Source: Sphingomonadales bacterium (GTDB lineage Bacteria; Pseudomonadota; Alphaproteobacteria; Sphingomonadales; Sphingomonadaceae). Taken from it: a stretch of 64,000 nt of DNA. The stretch spans positions 1 through 64,000 of the forward strand of contig JAFKLT010000048.1 in NCBI GenBank assembly GCA_017309275.1, given 5' to 3'. The notes beneath the pieces are model-generated. The model saw only the letters and a list, made by a program, of their open reading frames with translations. It was not told where the DNA came from and did not search any database. A program made the position numbers and the translations under genes. Of the stretch, positions 1 to 7,784 are shown piece by piece. Position 1 is the stretch's first letter. Each line of letters opens with the position of its first letter.

Positions 1-17
1 TGGATAAGCTCGTTCAT
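1..17 (-). CDS. Start of a gene running off the left edge
   Basis: Only the first codons (Met-Asn-Glu-Leu-Ile) lie in the window. The call rests on an ATG whose complement ends at position 17, preceded on the minus strand by AGGAG with about 7 bases of spacing, which is a good ribosome binding site. Nothing can be said about function. It could be a chance start. Confidence 0.3.
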
Positions 18-312
18 CGTTCGACTCCTAAGTTGAAGGAGTCGCGAGGGTCCGCCTCTGGCAGCCTACGTTCAATCAGGCGCGGCGCTCGCTAGGCCGC
101 TTTACATCGAGGCTAGCACCAATCCGCGCAGCGGTTCGTGCAACGGCCAAGCGGCGCCGCAAGAAACGCAGTTCGTTCGATGACAGCGAAATGCCGTCGC
201 GCTATATCTGGAAAATCGGAGGCGGCGAGCAGCGCAGTTTATAGCGCACCCTTACACAGCGGCATCGAAGCAGCGTTGCGGCTGGGCGAGCAACACGTAT
301 GTATGAGCGCAT
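18..312. other. Left-edge intergenic region, about 295 bases
   Basis: No convincing open reading frame with a ribosome binding site, no RNA gene and no clear hairpin was seen here. It separates the kinase gene that ends at 313 from the gene starting at the left edge. The short frames present lack starts with a ribosome binding site. Confidence 0.4.
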
Positions 313-2820
313 TCAAGCCATGATTTCGCGAATCCGGTGCGCGAGCGCGTCCATCGCAAAAGGCTTGGTAATGAGCGCCATGTTAGGCGCGAGCCTCCCG
401 CTTCCGATGACAGCATTCTCCGCATAGCCCGTGATGAAAAGAATTTTAAGGCTAGGGCAAAGGCTGAGAGCGGCATCGGCTATCTGCCGTCCGTTCATGC
501 CGCCAGGTAGACCTACGTCGGTGATCAGAAGATCGATGGCCTCCTTTGCCTGCAGGACCCGCATCGCGCTCGGCCCGTCGAACGCCTCGAGAACCTGATA
601 GCCCAATTCCTCGGCCACTTCGGCGACGAGCATGCGGATCGTCGGCTCGTCGTCGACGACCAGCACATTGCCGCGTGCCGGCCCGGCGCCATCGATCGAC
701 GTTGGCGCGGGCGGATCGGGATCGACCGTGTCGGGCTCCTCAGCGCTCATGTAGCGCGGAAGATAGATGCACATGGTCGTTCCCATCCCGACCTCGCTGT
801 AGATACGAACCTGTCCCCCCGATTGACGCGCAAATCCGTAAATCATCGACAGGCCGAGGCCTGTTCCTTCGCCAAGCGGCTTGGTCGTAAAGAAGGGATC
901 GAAAGCGCGCGCGGCGACCTCGTCGGTCATGCCCGTCCCGGTGTCGGTCACGCAGAGGGACACATATTGGCCGGGTTCGAGATCGCGCTCCCTTGCGCCG
1001 CGTCCGTCGAGCCATTTGTTGGCCGTCTCGATCGTGATCCGTCCGCCCTCGGGCATCGCGTCGCGCGCGTTGATGCACAGGTTGAGAATGGCGTTCTCGA
1101 GCTGATTGGTGTCCACCAGCGTCGTCCACAATCCCGCCTTTCCTACCGTCTCCACCGTGATCGAGGGGCCCACCGTTCGGCGCACCAATTCCTCGATGTC
1201 GAAGATCAGCCGGTTCACGTCGCACGGCTTGGGATCGAGCGTCTGACGGCGCGAGAAGGCGAGTAGGCGGTGCGTGAGCGCAGCGGCGCGCCGGACCGCG
1301 CCCTGCGCGGCGACCGAATATTTGTCGATCTCTGCGACGCGACCCTGAGCGATGCGGATCTGCATCATTTCGAGCGACCCCGAAATGCCGGTCAGCAGAT
1401 TATTGAAGTCATGCGCGATGCCGCCTGTGAGCTGGCCGACAGCTTCCATTTTCTGAGACTGCCGGAGCGCCTCTTCGGCACGGTCACGCTCTGCTGCGGT
1501 CTCTTTGACCTCTTCGACCAGCCGCATGCGCTCCTGTTGAAGCTGGCGCTCTACCGCTTTGCGCGCCGATACATCGAGCATTGCGCCCACCATCCGGATC
1601 GGCGCGCCATCCTCACCGCGAATGACATAGCCCCTGTCGAGAATGTCGGCGTAGCTGCCGTCCGCACGGCGAAAGCGATATTCGTCGGTCCAGTCGCTCG
1701 CGCCTCCGTCGATCACATGATGGATACTCGCATCGATCCGCGCGCGGTCTTCAGCGTGGATCTGCGCAAGCCACCATTCGCCGGTCGGCACAACGTCGTC
1801 GGGCCTGTGACCGTAAGCGCTTTCGAGAGCGGCATTCCACGTCACATGATTGGTGCGAAAATCCCAGTCCCAGATCGCATCGTTCGTGGCGCGTCCCGCG
1901 AGACGAAGGCGCTCCTCGACCTCGCGCAGCTTGGCGCTGGCCTCGCGGTCGCGCGTAACATCTTGCACGGTGCCGATGAGCCGAACAGGCTCTCGGCCGT
2001 CGAAAAATGCGAGGCCTTGCGCACGAATGTGACGAAGAACCCCGTCTTCGATGCCGACCGTGCGATACTCGACATCGAACCGGTGACTTCCATCGGGATC
2101 GAGAGCCGCGGCGACGGCGCGGTTTGCGCGCTCGCGATCATCAGGGTGAAGGCCGGCGAGAAATGCGCTTTCGTAGCTGACCGGAACTCCCGATGACATC
2201 CCGAAGAGTGCACGGCACCGGTCATCCCAGGATAGACTCATCTCGCGCGGGCGATAATCATAACGACCAAGCTCGGCGGCGCGTGTCGCGAGCTCGAGTT
2301 CTTCGCGACTGGCCTTGAGCGCCGCGTCGCTGCGCGCACGATCGACCGCCTCGCGAATGCGAAGCGCGACATCCTCGACGAGCGCGATTTCGCCCGTCGT
2401 CCATGCGTGCGGCGCGTCCTTTTCGACGTAAAGCACCGATTCCAGCACGCCTTCGCGTGTCATGGGACAGAGAATCTGTGCCGCAATGTCGTGCCGCGAA
2501 TGGTCATCGGATTTGTGTCCTGTCGTGACTACGGTGTCACCTTGGGCGAGCTCGCCGTTCGTCGCCCCCTGCAATCGTGAAACCTCGCCGCTGCGCGACG
2601 CGCCGTCTTTCGTCCATTCAGACGCGATTCTCATGCCGGCCTCGCCGGCGTTCGAAGCGAATCCGCACCGTGCCGCGCCGAGATGGGTGCCGAGCCGCGT
2701 GGCGGCTGCCGCGAGGATCGCCACGGGGTCCGCGAGATCGCGCAGTTCCGTAAGCAGGGCGAGTTGAAATGCCTGACGCTCGAGCAATTCCTCGCGGCTT
2801 AGCTGATCGGATCGTGGCAT
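313..2820 (-). CDS. Hybrid sensor histidine kinase (GAF-PAS-PAS-HisKA-HATPase-REC)
   Basis: Cytoplasmic hybrid histidine kinase of 835 residues with no membrane segment. A GAF-like domain spans about 25-165, two PAS domains about 175-290 and 305-420, then a HisKA dimerisation domain with phospho-acceptor His470 in GIAHDFNNLL, an HATPase_c domain with N and G boxes (NARDAMPEGG, GTGLGLS) and a C-terminal receiver with phosphorylatable Asp in LLITDVGLP and the conserved Lys in ITKPF. The frame is open 17 codons further upstream, but the ATG at 2820 has GGGAG spaced 5 bases away and is preferred. A perfect EcfG-type promoter lies upstream, so the kinase is probably made as part of the general stress response. 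It is divergent from a LOV kinase. The signal it senses cannot be read from sequence. Confidence 0.9.
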   Translation of the reverse strand: MPRSDQLSREELLERQAFQLALLTELRDLADPVAILAAAATRLGTHLGAARCGFASNAGEAGMRIASEWTKDGASRSGEVSRLQGATNGELAQGDTVVTTGHKSDDHSRHDIAAQILCPMTREGVLESVLYVEKDAPHAWTTGEIALVEDVALRIREAVDRARSDAALKASREELELATRAAELGRYDYRPREMSLSWDDRCRALFGMSSGVPVSYESAFLAGLHPDDRERANRAVAAALDPDGSHRFDVEYRTVGIEDGVLRHIRAQGLAFFDGREPVRLIGTVQDVTRDREASAKLREVEERLRLAGRATNDAIWDWDFRTNHVTWNAALESAYGHRPDDVVPTGEWWLAQIHAEDRARIDASIHHVIDGGASDWTDEYRFRRADGSYADILDRGYVIRGEDGAPIRMVGAMLDVSARKAVERQLQQERMRLVEEVKETAAERDRAEEALRQSQKMEAVGQLTGGIAHDFNNLLTGISGSLEMMQIRIAQGRVAEIDKYSVAAQGAVRRAAALTHRLLAFSRRQTLDPKPCDVNRLIFDIEELVRRTVGPSITVETVGKAGLWTTLVDTNQLENAILNLCINARDAMPEGGRITIETANKWLDGRGARERDLEPGQYVSLCVTDTGTGMTDEVAARAFDPFFTTKPLGEGTGLGLSMIYGFARQSGGQVRIYSEVGMGTTMCIYLPRYMSAEEPDTVDPDPPAPTSIDGAGPARGNVLVVDDEPTIRMLVAEVAEELGYQVLEAFDGPSAMRVLQAKEAIDLLITDVGLPGGMNGRQIADAALSLCPSLKILFITGYAENAVIGSGRLAPNMALITKPFAMDALAHRIREIMA

Positions 2821-2885
2821 GCGTCTCCCGTTCGCATGGGACGATCCGCCACCTTGGCCGACCCTTGACAATTTCCCCGCGGATG

Positions 2886-2910
2886 AACGTTATAGGGACG
2901 AGTTCGTTCC
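2886..2910 (-). promoter_or_regulatory. EcfG-type general stress promoter
   Basis: On the minus strand GGAAC (2910-2906) is followed after exactly 16 bases by CGTT (2889-2886), the consensus for the alphaproteobacterial general stress sigma factor EcfG. It would start transcription near 2878, leaving a leader of about 58 bases before the kinase ATG at 2820. Confidence 0.75.
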
Positions 2911-2983
2911 GGTAAGAGCCACGCCACTTTGCAACAAAATCCGCACGGGGGCGTATGGGGTATCACGATGAGCCGCCCGCTAA

Positions 2984-4690
2984 GTGGGCGAAATGGAGGC
3001 TGTTGACCGCGTGACAGATCATGAGGAGCTCGACGCCGGAGCGAGCGGGACCGAACCTTCGGCTGGGGCCACTCTTGGCGATCATCGACGCGAAACCACG
3101 CTGACCCATTCTGGCCTCGACGAGCGAAGCAATATCTTCTTCGCCGCAATCGAGATGACCAGGATGCCGATGATCCTGACCGATCCGAACATTGCCGATA
3201 ATCCGATCGTCTTCGCGAACAAGGCCTTCCTCGATCTGACCGGCTATGAAGAGACCGAGGTTCTCGGGCGGAACTGCCGTTTCCTGCAAGGGCCGCAAAC
3301 CGATCGCGAGCGTGTCGCGGACCTCCGGTCTGCAGTCGCGAACCGCCAGTCGATCGCCCTCGAGATATTGAACTACAAGCGGGATGGGACGCCGTTCTGG
3401 AATGCGGTCTTTATCGGACCGGTTTATGACACTGGCGGCAAGCTTCTGCATTTCTTCGCGAGCCAGCTCGACGTGACGCGCCGGCGAGAGAGCGAACAGG
3501 CGTCTCAGCAGGCTCAGAAAATGGAGGCAATCGGCCAGCTCACCGCGGGGCTCGCGCATGATTTCAACAATCTGCTTCAGGTCGTGAACGGCAACCTCGA
3601 ATTGCTCGGGACCCGGATCGAGGATGAGAAACAACGAAGCTATCTAGCGCGTGCGCGCGGCGCTGCGGAGCGCGGCGCCAAACTCACGGGCCAGCTCCTC
3701 GCGTTTGCGCGCAAGACGAGGCTGACGCCCAGGGCTGTCGATGTGAACGATTGCATCAACGGCTTCGCCGACATGCTTGAGGCTTCGCTCGGCGGCCGCA
3801 TCGAACTGCACCTGTCGCTCCGGCGCGGCCTTCCAAAGGCGGTCGTCGATCCCGAGCAGCTCGAAATGGCGATCCTCAATATTGCGCTAAACGCGCGCGA
3901 CGCCATGCCGGGAGGCGGCGTCCTGACGATTGCAACGGCGAAGGTCCATCTGAACGGCGATGCACCGGCCCGGGGACTCTCTCCGGGTGACTATATCTCG
4001 GTCGAGCTCGTCGACGAGGGCGAAGGCATGGCGCAGCATGTGATCGCGCGGGCGGTGGAGCCGTTTTTCACGACCAAGGCTACCGGGAAGGGGACAGGGC
4101 TGGGCCTTGCGATGGCGAGCGGCTTCGTTCTGCAATCGCGGGGGCGGCTCGAAATCGAGAGCGAGGTCGGCAAGGGCACCACCGTTCGCATTCTTTTCCC
4201 CGTCTCGACATCTGACGAACCCGAATTGTCGGTTGCGGGTCCGAAAAAGTCTTTCGAACGCGGCGAGGCCCATATTCTCCTGGTCGAAGACGATGCCGAA
4301 GTCCGTGCGCTGGCGCGCGAAAATCTCGAAGATGCAGGATATCGGGTGACGGTCGCCGAAAATGGCGACGCAGGGCTCAAGGCATTTGAGCACCTGCTTG
4401 CCACAGACATGGTGGATCTTGTCTTCACCGACTTGGTGATGCCCGGAAACCTGGATGGCATTGCGCTCGCGGAAGCAGTCCGGCGGCTCGCGCCTCAAGT
4501 GCCCGTGTTGATGACCACGGGCTATAACGAGGACTTAGTCGTAGAAGGACCACTTCGCAGCGAGCGTGACGTGCTTGGCAAACCCTATCGCCGGGCCGAC
4601 CTGCTCGATCGCATCGCACAGGCGCTGGCGCACAGGGATGAAAATTCTGCTCGGCGACGCCCGTCTGACTTCGGTGCTGCCGAGGAATGA
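2984..4690 (+). CDS. LOV-domain hybrid histidine kinase (blue-light sensor)
   Basis: Soluble hybrid kinase of up to 568 residues. The N-terminal PAS domain (about 47-165) carries the LOV signature GRNCRFLQ, with Cys98 as the expected flavin-adduct cysteine, so blue light is the likely input. It is followed by HisKA with His192 (GLAHDFNNLL), HATPase_c (NARDAMPGGG, GKGTGLGLA) and a receiver with Asp483 (FTDLVMPG) and Lys in LGKPY. The start is uncertain: GTG 2984 and ATG 2993 lack a clear ribosome binding site, while GTG 3011 has GGAGG about 12 bases upstream. LOV kinases in other alphaproteobacteria feed into adhesion and general stress control (family knowledge). The output partner is not identifiable here, though the divergent kinase is itself behind a stress promoter. 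Confidence 0.93.
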   Translation: MGEMEAVDRVTDHEELDAGASGTEPSAGATLGDHRRETTLTHSGLDERSNIFFAAIEMTRMPMILTDPNIADNPIVFANKAFLDLTGYEETEVLGRNCRFLQGPQTDRERVADLRSAVANRQSIALEILNYKRDGTPFWNAVFIGPVYDTGGKLLHFFASQLDVTRRRESEQASQQAQKMEAIGQLTAGLAHDFNNLLQVVNGNLELLGTRIEDEKQRSYLARARGAAERGAKLTGQLLAFARKTRLTPRAVDVNDCINGFADMLEASLGGRIELHLSLRRGLPKAVVDPEQLEMAILNIALNARDAMPGGGVLTIATAKVHLNGDAPARGLSPGDYISVELVDEGEGMAQHVIARAVEPFFTTKATGKGTGLGLAMASGFVLQSRGRLEIESEVGKGTTVRILFPVSTSDEPELSVAGPKKSFERGEAHILLVEDDAEVRALARENLEDAGYRVTVAENGDAGLKAFEHLLATDMVDLVFTDLVMPGNLDGIALAEAVRRLAPQVPVLMTTGYNEDLVVEGPLRSERDVLGKPYRRADLLDRIAQALAHRDENSARRRPSDFGAAEE

Positions 4691-4695
4691 TCGTT

Positions 4696-4923
4696 TCAAT
4701 CGCCCGATGGGTAAACGGCCTGTTGCACTTCAGAAACCAAGCCCCCGGTCTCGGTCAATGCCTCAACGGCTGACGTTGCGACCTCGCACCCAAGCGCACT
4801 TGCAGTGCCGCACCTGTAAATTGTCCAGACCGCGGGACCGTCGCTGACCATTCTCGCCAACGAAGCCGGAGCTGCAATCTGCCGCAACGGACCTAATGGC
4901 AGCTCCTTGCATTCTGATGCCAT
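4696..4923 (-). CDS. Small hypothetical protein
   Basis: A 75-residue frame beginning MASECKELPL, with protein-like composition but no family I recognise and no signal peptide. AGGAGA lies about 10 bases before the ATG. It starts 42 bases beyond the terminator of small RNA A on the same strand, so the RNA could in principle act as an attenuated leader for it. The start is not certain because the frame is open further upstream through the RNA region. Confidence 0.4.
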   Translation of the reverse strand: MASECKELPLGPLRQIAAPASLARMVSDGPAVWTIYRCGTASALGCEVATSAVEALTETGGLVSEVQQAVYPSGD

Positions 4924-4964
4924 CAGCAGACTGTCTCCTGTCGGCCACAACGAACGATTTGCCG

Positions 4965-5002
4965 AAAAAGAACACCCGCCCGATCGAAATCGGACGGGCG
5001 TT
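4965..5002 (-). terminator. Intrinsic terminator of small RNA A
   Basis: GC-rich hairpin with arms AACGCCCGTCCGAT and ATCGGGCGGGTGTT around a short loop, followed by a C and five T residues on the minus strand. Confidence 0.8.
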
Positions 5003-5074
5003 AGATGAAGAGCTGAGTTTCCTGAAAGGAAGAGCTCTCTTGGGTCGCATGGCGCGCCTAGCTTCGCTGGTAGA
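4965..5074 (-). ncRNA. Candidate small RNA A (paralogue of B at 5851-5960)
   Basis: About 110 nt, read on the minus strand. A TACAAT -10 box sits at 5086-5081, a 30-nt stem-loop at 5038-5009 (outer stem AGAGCU/AGCUCU, inner loop UUCCUUUCAGGAA) and an intrinsic terminator at 5002-4965. Copy B has the same order, spacing and conserved core, with base changes in the outer stem that largely keep pairing, which is strong evidence for a structured RNA. The loop-side stretch UCUUCCUUUCA is exactly complementary to the ribosome binding region of the adjacent AhpD-like gene. It may belong to a known multicopy alphaproteobacterial family such as suhB/mmgR, but I cannot confirm that. Confidence 0.7.
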
Positions 5075-5119
5075 CCTGATATTGTACCGCGACGCCAAAA
5101 AGGGAGCAGCTCTCGCGCC

Positions 5120-5566
5120 TCAGGGCTTGACCGCAACCGGAAGACGGAATGGTGCGCCAAGCCTGTTGAAGGCGTTCATCGCCGCGATCGCGATCGTCAG
5201 GTCCACGAGGTCTTTCGGCTCGAATGCCTCGGCGGCTGCTGAATAGGCCTCGTCGGAAGCGTGGGTCTCGCTGACACGCGTGACTTCCTCCGCCCAGGCC
5301 AAAGCCGCGCGATATTGGTCTGGGAACAGATGCGGGACTTCATGCCACACCGGAAGCAGCGCGATCTTGTCGATCGGCATGGTCTTGAGAAGGTCCCGGG
5401 TATGCAGATCGATGCAGTGAGCGCATCCGTTGATCTGCGAGACGCGGAGGAAGACGAGGTGAATCAGTTCTTTAGGCAGGGCCGTGCTGGTGGTGACATA
5501 ATGGTGCACACCGTAGAGCGCCTTCGCTCCAGCGGGAGCCACTTCGGACCAATTCAACCGGTTCAT
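5120..5566 (-). CDS. AhpD/carboxymuconolactone decarboxylase-family protein
   Basis: 148-residue protein of the alkylhydroperoxidase AhpD-like fold. The redox motif is visible as NGCAHCIDLHTRD (CxxC plus His), and the flanking helices (HLVFLRVSQ, DLTIAIAAMNAFNRL) fit the family. Such proteins reduce peroxides through the CxxC pair, but the natural substrate is unknown. The ATG at 5566 is preceded by GGAAG with a good spacing. The ribosome binding region TGAAAGGAAGA is perfectly complementary to 11 bases of small RNA A, encoded just downstream on the same strand, suggesting post-transcriptional control. Confidence 0.88.
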   Translation of the reverse strand: MNRLNWSEVAPAGAKALYGVHHYVTTSTALPKELIHLVFLRVSQINGCAHCIDLHTRDLLKTMPIDKIALLPVWHEVPHLFPDQYRAALAWAEEVTRVSETHASDEAYSAAAEAFEPKDLVDLTIAIAAMNAFNRLGAPFRLPVAVKP

Positions 5567-5850
5567 CTGATCTTCCTTTCATCCTGAGCCAAAATCGGCG
5601 TCACCATGCCTGACGAGCGGGATTCTTCCGCTGTGACATCCCGCGCAAAAAATGCCGGTGGACCGAATGCTGTCGAATGGGATCGGAAGAAAGGTCCGAG
5701 ATTGATCTAGCGCAGTGTACCGATCAGGCCGCGCCAAGAAACGAGGGGCCACGGCATTGTCGTACCGCTACAGAAAGTCCCCTTATCTGGAATTGGAGTT
5801 GAAAGCCGCCCGACCCAATCGGCCATTCCAATCGCCAACCGGCAAGCGCC

Positions 5851-5888
5851 AAAAAAGACGCCCGCGCGGCCGAAACCGTGCGGGCGTC
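5851..5888 (-). terminator. Intrinsic terminator of small RNA B
   Basis: Strong hairpin GACGCCCGCACGG/CCGCGCGGGCGTC (with one mismatch) followed directly by six T residues on the minus strand. Confidence 0.85.
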
Positions 5889-5960
5889 AGATGAAGATCT
5901 CGGTTTCCTGAAAGGACGAGGTCTCCTGGGTCGCACGGCGCAGATAATGTCGAGGGCCGG
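5851..5960 (-). ncRNA. Candidate small RNA B (paralogue of A at 4965-5074)
   Basis: Second copy of the small RNA, on the same strand about 0.9 kb away. It has TACAAT at 5972-5967, a 30-nt stem-loop at 5924-5895 (arms CUCG/CGAG, the same UCCUUUCAGGA core) and an intrinsic terminator at 5888-5851. The sequence GCGGTACAATA around the -10 box is shared with copy A, as is GCGACCCA upstream of the stem-loop. The stretch GUCCUUUCAG is complementary to the ribosome binding region of the PRC-barrel lipoprotein gene at 36159-36563 over 10 bases, a hypothetical target. Confidence 0.7.
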
Positions 5961-6132
5961 GTAGTTATTGTACCGCTGCGCCAAAAGAGCTGCCTTGGCG
6001 CGCATTGGACGTCGACCACCGGTTGCTTCAGATAGGAACCGTTCGGTAGGCAATCGGCCGCTCATGCGGTTTGTTCAGCCGGTGTTCGGCTGCGCGCCGC
6101 TACGTCCGGTGCCTGATTGAAGGAGACGGGTC

Positions 6133-6507
6133 ATGAAAGAATATATCGCCGCTGCGGTCCTCGCTGCGCTCGCCGTTCCCGCCGGCCCGGCGCTGGCGGA
6201 TCCGCCGCCCTGGGCGCCGGCGCACGGCAAGCGCGCCAAGGATCGTGGCCTCTATGACGGATATGGGCGCTATTACGAGCCTCGCCGCATTTCGCACAAT
6301 GATCGCATTTGGCGGAGCAAGGATGGCCGCTACCACTGCCGCCGCGAGAATGGCACGACCGGATTGATCATTGGCGCCGCCGTCGGTGCGCTCGTCGGGC
6401 GCGAACTCGATGGCGGGCGTGATCGCACGGTCGGCACGATCATCGGCGCGGCCGGCGGCGGGCTGCTCGGGCGGGCTATCGATCGCGGCGAACTGAAATG
6501 CCGCTGA
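6133..6507 (+). CDS. Glycine-zipper (2TM) exported protein
   Basis: 124 residues with an N-terminal signal peptide (MKEYIAAAVLAALAVPAGPALA, cleavage after about 22), a basic Tyr-rich middle and two glycine-zipper helices at about 77-117 (GLIIGAAVGALVG and GTIIGAAGGGLLG). Glycine-zipper 2TM proteins of this type sit in the cell envelope, where the helices can pack in or against the outer membrane. The exact role is unknown. GAAGGAGA lies 7 bases before the ATG. A hairpin terminator follows the stop codon. Confidence 0.85.
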   Translation: MKEYIAAAVLAALAVPAGPALADPPPWAPAHGKRAKDRGLYDGYGRYYEPRRISHNDRIWRSKDGRYHCRRENGTTGLIIGAAVGALVGRELDGGRDRTVGTIIGAAGGGLLGRAIDRGELKCR

Positions 6508-6514
6508 TGTGAAA

Positions 6515-6555
6515 GGACGGCGCGAGAGGGACCAGTCTGCTCGCGCCGTCCCCTT
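6515..6555 (+). terminator. Hairpin after the glycine-zipper gene
   Basis: Inverted repeat GGACGGCGCGAG/CTCGCGCCGTCC with a 13-base loop, followed by CCTTT. It lies between convergent genes and could end either transcript. The T-run is short. Confidence 0.5.
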
Positions 6556-6596
6556 TGACACCGCACGCAGTGGGGGTGCGGGCGGTGGCGAAGAAT

Positions 6597-6878
6597 CTAT
6601 CCGACAGTCTGATGCCGCGGGCGAGGTGCCTTCGTCATGCGCAGACCGGCTATGCCCGCGCGGTCGATAGTGCGGCGCCACGATTCCAGCTCTTCGCCGC
6701 TGAGACGGTATCTTGCGCAGTCGTCGGCCAGCCCGATCAATCCGCCATCGATCGCGGCAAGCAACTCCGCCTTGCGGCGCGCGACCCAATAGCCTGCCGT
6801 CGATGAGGGCAGATCGTCGATTGTCAGCGGCCCCACCGGCCCGGCGACCGATGTCGGCCTTGTCCTAAATTCGAGCAC
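6597..6878 (-). CDS. sciP: SciP-like DUF1153 transcriptional regulator
   Basis: With the GTG start at 6878 (GGAG, 8-base spacing) the protein is 93 residues, the usual size for DUF1153/SciP. The diagnostic core is present: LTIDDLPSSTAGYWVARRKAELLAA, then CARYRLSGEELESWRRTIDRAG, a helix-turn-helix-like helical protein. In Caulobacter SciP binds CtrA and represses CtrA-activated cell-cycle genes (family knowledge). The frame is open to 6971, but the upstream part is not family-like. A CtrA-type TTAA site lies about 70 bases upstream, matching the expected feedback of CtrA on sciP. Confidence 0.85.
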   Translation of the reverse strand: MLEFRTRPTSVAGPVGPLTIDDLPSSTAGYWVARRKAELLAAIDGGLIGLADDCARYRLSGEELESWRRTIDRAGIAGLRMTKAPRPRHQTVG

Positions 6879-6944
6879 TGCGAACTCTCCATTCGCTCGG
6901 CTGCTGCCGTATGAGTGCCCCCCGCGGCAAAAATGCGGTTTCGA

Positions 6945-6961
6945 GGTTAACAAAAGGTTGC
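6945..6961 (-). promoter_or_regulatory. Possible CtrA binding site upstream of sciP
   Basis: On the minus strand GCAA-N7-TTAACC fits the CtrA box TTAA-N7-TTAA with two mismatches in one half. It is placed about 70 bases before the sciP start. Supported by position and half-site only. Confidence 0.4.
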
Positions 6962-7117
6962 GGAGGAGCATTGTATGCGGCCAACCGTTCGTCGATCATG
7001 GGTGGCGACGGGCCAAACTGCGTGTCGAAGGGAGCGCTGCGACCCTCTCAATGATCGCCGCTATTGCCAGGCTGGGCGGAATGCTGCAGCCTCAATGCTG
7101 TAACGGGGGGAAAACAG

Positions 7118-7573
7118 ATGCGAACTGCGAATATGATGGTGGCGTTGGCGCTGATGGCAGTACCGGCGCAGGCTCAGACGGTGCCTGACTTGCCGGCAAA
7201 TCCGGTCAAGGCGATCGATGGCGAATGGTATGGCGTCGACCACAAGATCAAGCTGTCCGTGGCAAATGGCGTGGTAACGATCGTGGAAAACGACACCGCT
7301 GATCCATACCTCAAGAAGATCGCGGCACCTCCTGGAACCGTCATCGCTCGCATCACGGGCGTGGAATCGACCGGACCCAAGTCGGCACGGTTCGTCGGCC
7401 AATGCCTTGAATTGATCGACACCTCGCGGTCGGACACCATAGCTTGTCCTACGCATGCTTTTGTGCAGTCGGCAGCTTACGGCGGCAAGCCAGGCTTGAC
7501 GATCAATTTCTGGACCGCCGCTTTCCTTCGCAAGGGCAATATTCCGGAATATCAATGGCAATATCGCAAGTGA
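7118..7573 (+). CDS. Secreted hypothetical protein (about 150 aa)
   Basis: From the ATG at 7118 (six G residues 7 bases upstream) the protein is 151 residues, with a signal peptide MRTANMMVALALMAVPAQAQ and mature domain starting near TVPDLPANP. Two cysteines (GQCLEL and IACPTH) could form a disulfide in the periplasm. The sequence KAIDGEWYGVDHKIKLSV reads like a small beta-barrel but no family is recognised. An upstream ATG at 7064 is in frame but lacks a ribosome binding site and would mask the signal peptide. Confidence 0.7.
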   Translation: MRTANMMVALALMAVPAQAQTVPDLPANPVKAIDGEWYGVDHKIKLSVANGVVTIVENDTADPYLKKIAAPPGTVIARITGVESTGPKSARFVGQCLELIDTSRSDTIACPTHAFVQSAAYGGKPGLTINFWTAAFLRKGNIPEYQWQYRK

Positions 7574-7784
7574 GCGATGAAAGAAGCGAAGGCCAGTCGC
7601 TGCGCGGCAAACGATAACGCTCACGTCAAATCCGGCCTGATTTTTGCATGGGAGTTCTCGCCGCAAAACAGGCGAACCAGCTTGCTCCGATGAAAGGGTT
7701 CCGATCTTTTTGTTCTGTCGGCCGCGATGCGAGAAGCGGGCGCGGGTGAGGGAACTAGGGCAGTAAAATGATGGAGGATCGGCG

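Larger units (their letters stand above)
5567..6132. other. Intergenic region holding small RNA B
   Basis: This 566-base stretch contains no convincing protein gene. Its main content is small RNA B at 5851-5960 with its promoter near 5967-5972. The remainder (5567-5850 and 5975-6132) shows only short frames without ribosome binding sites, apart from the GAAGGAGA site at 6118-6125 belonging to the next gene. Confidence 0.5.
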
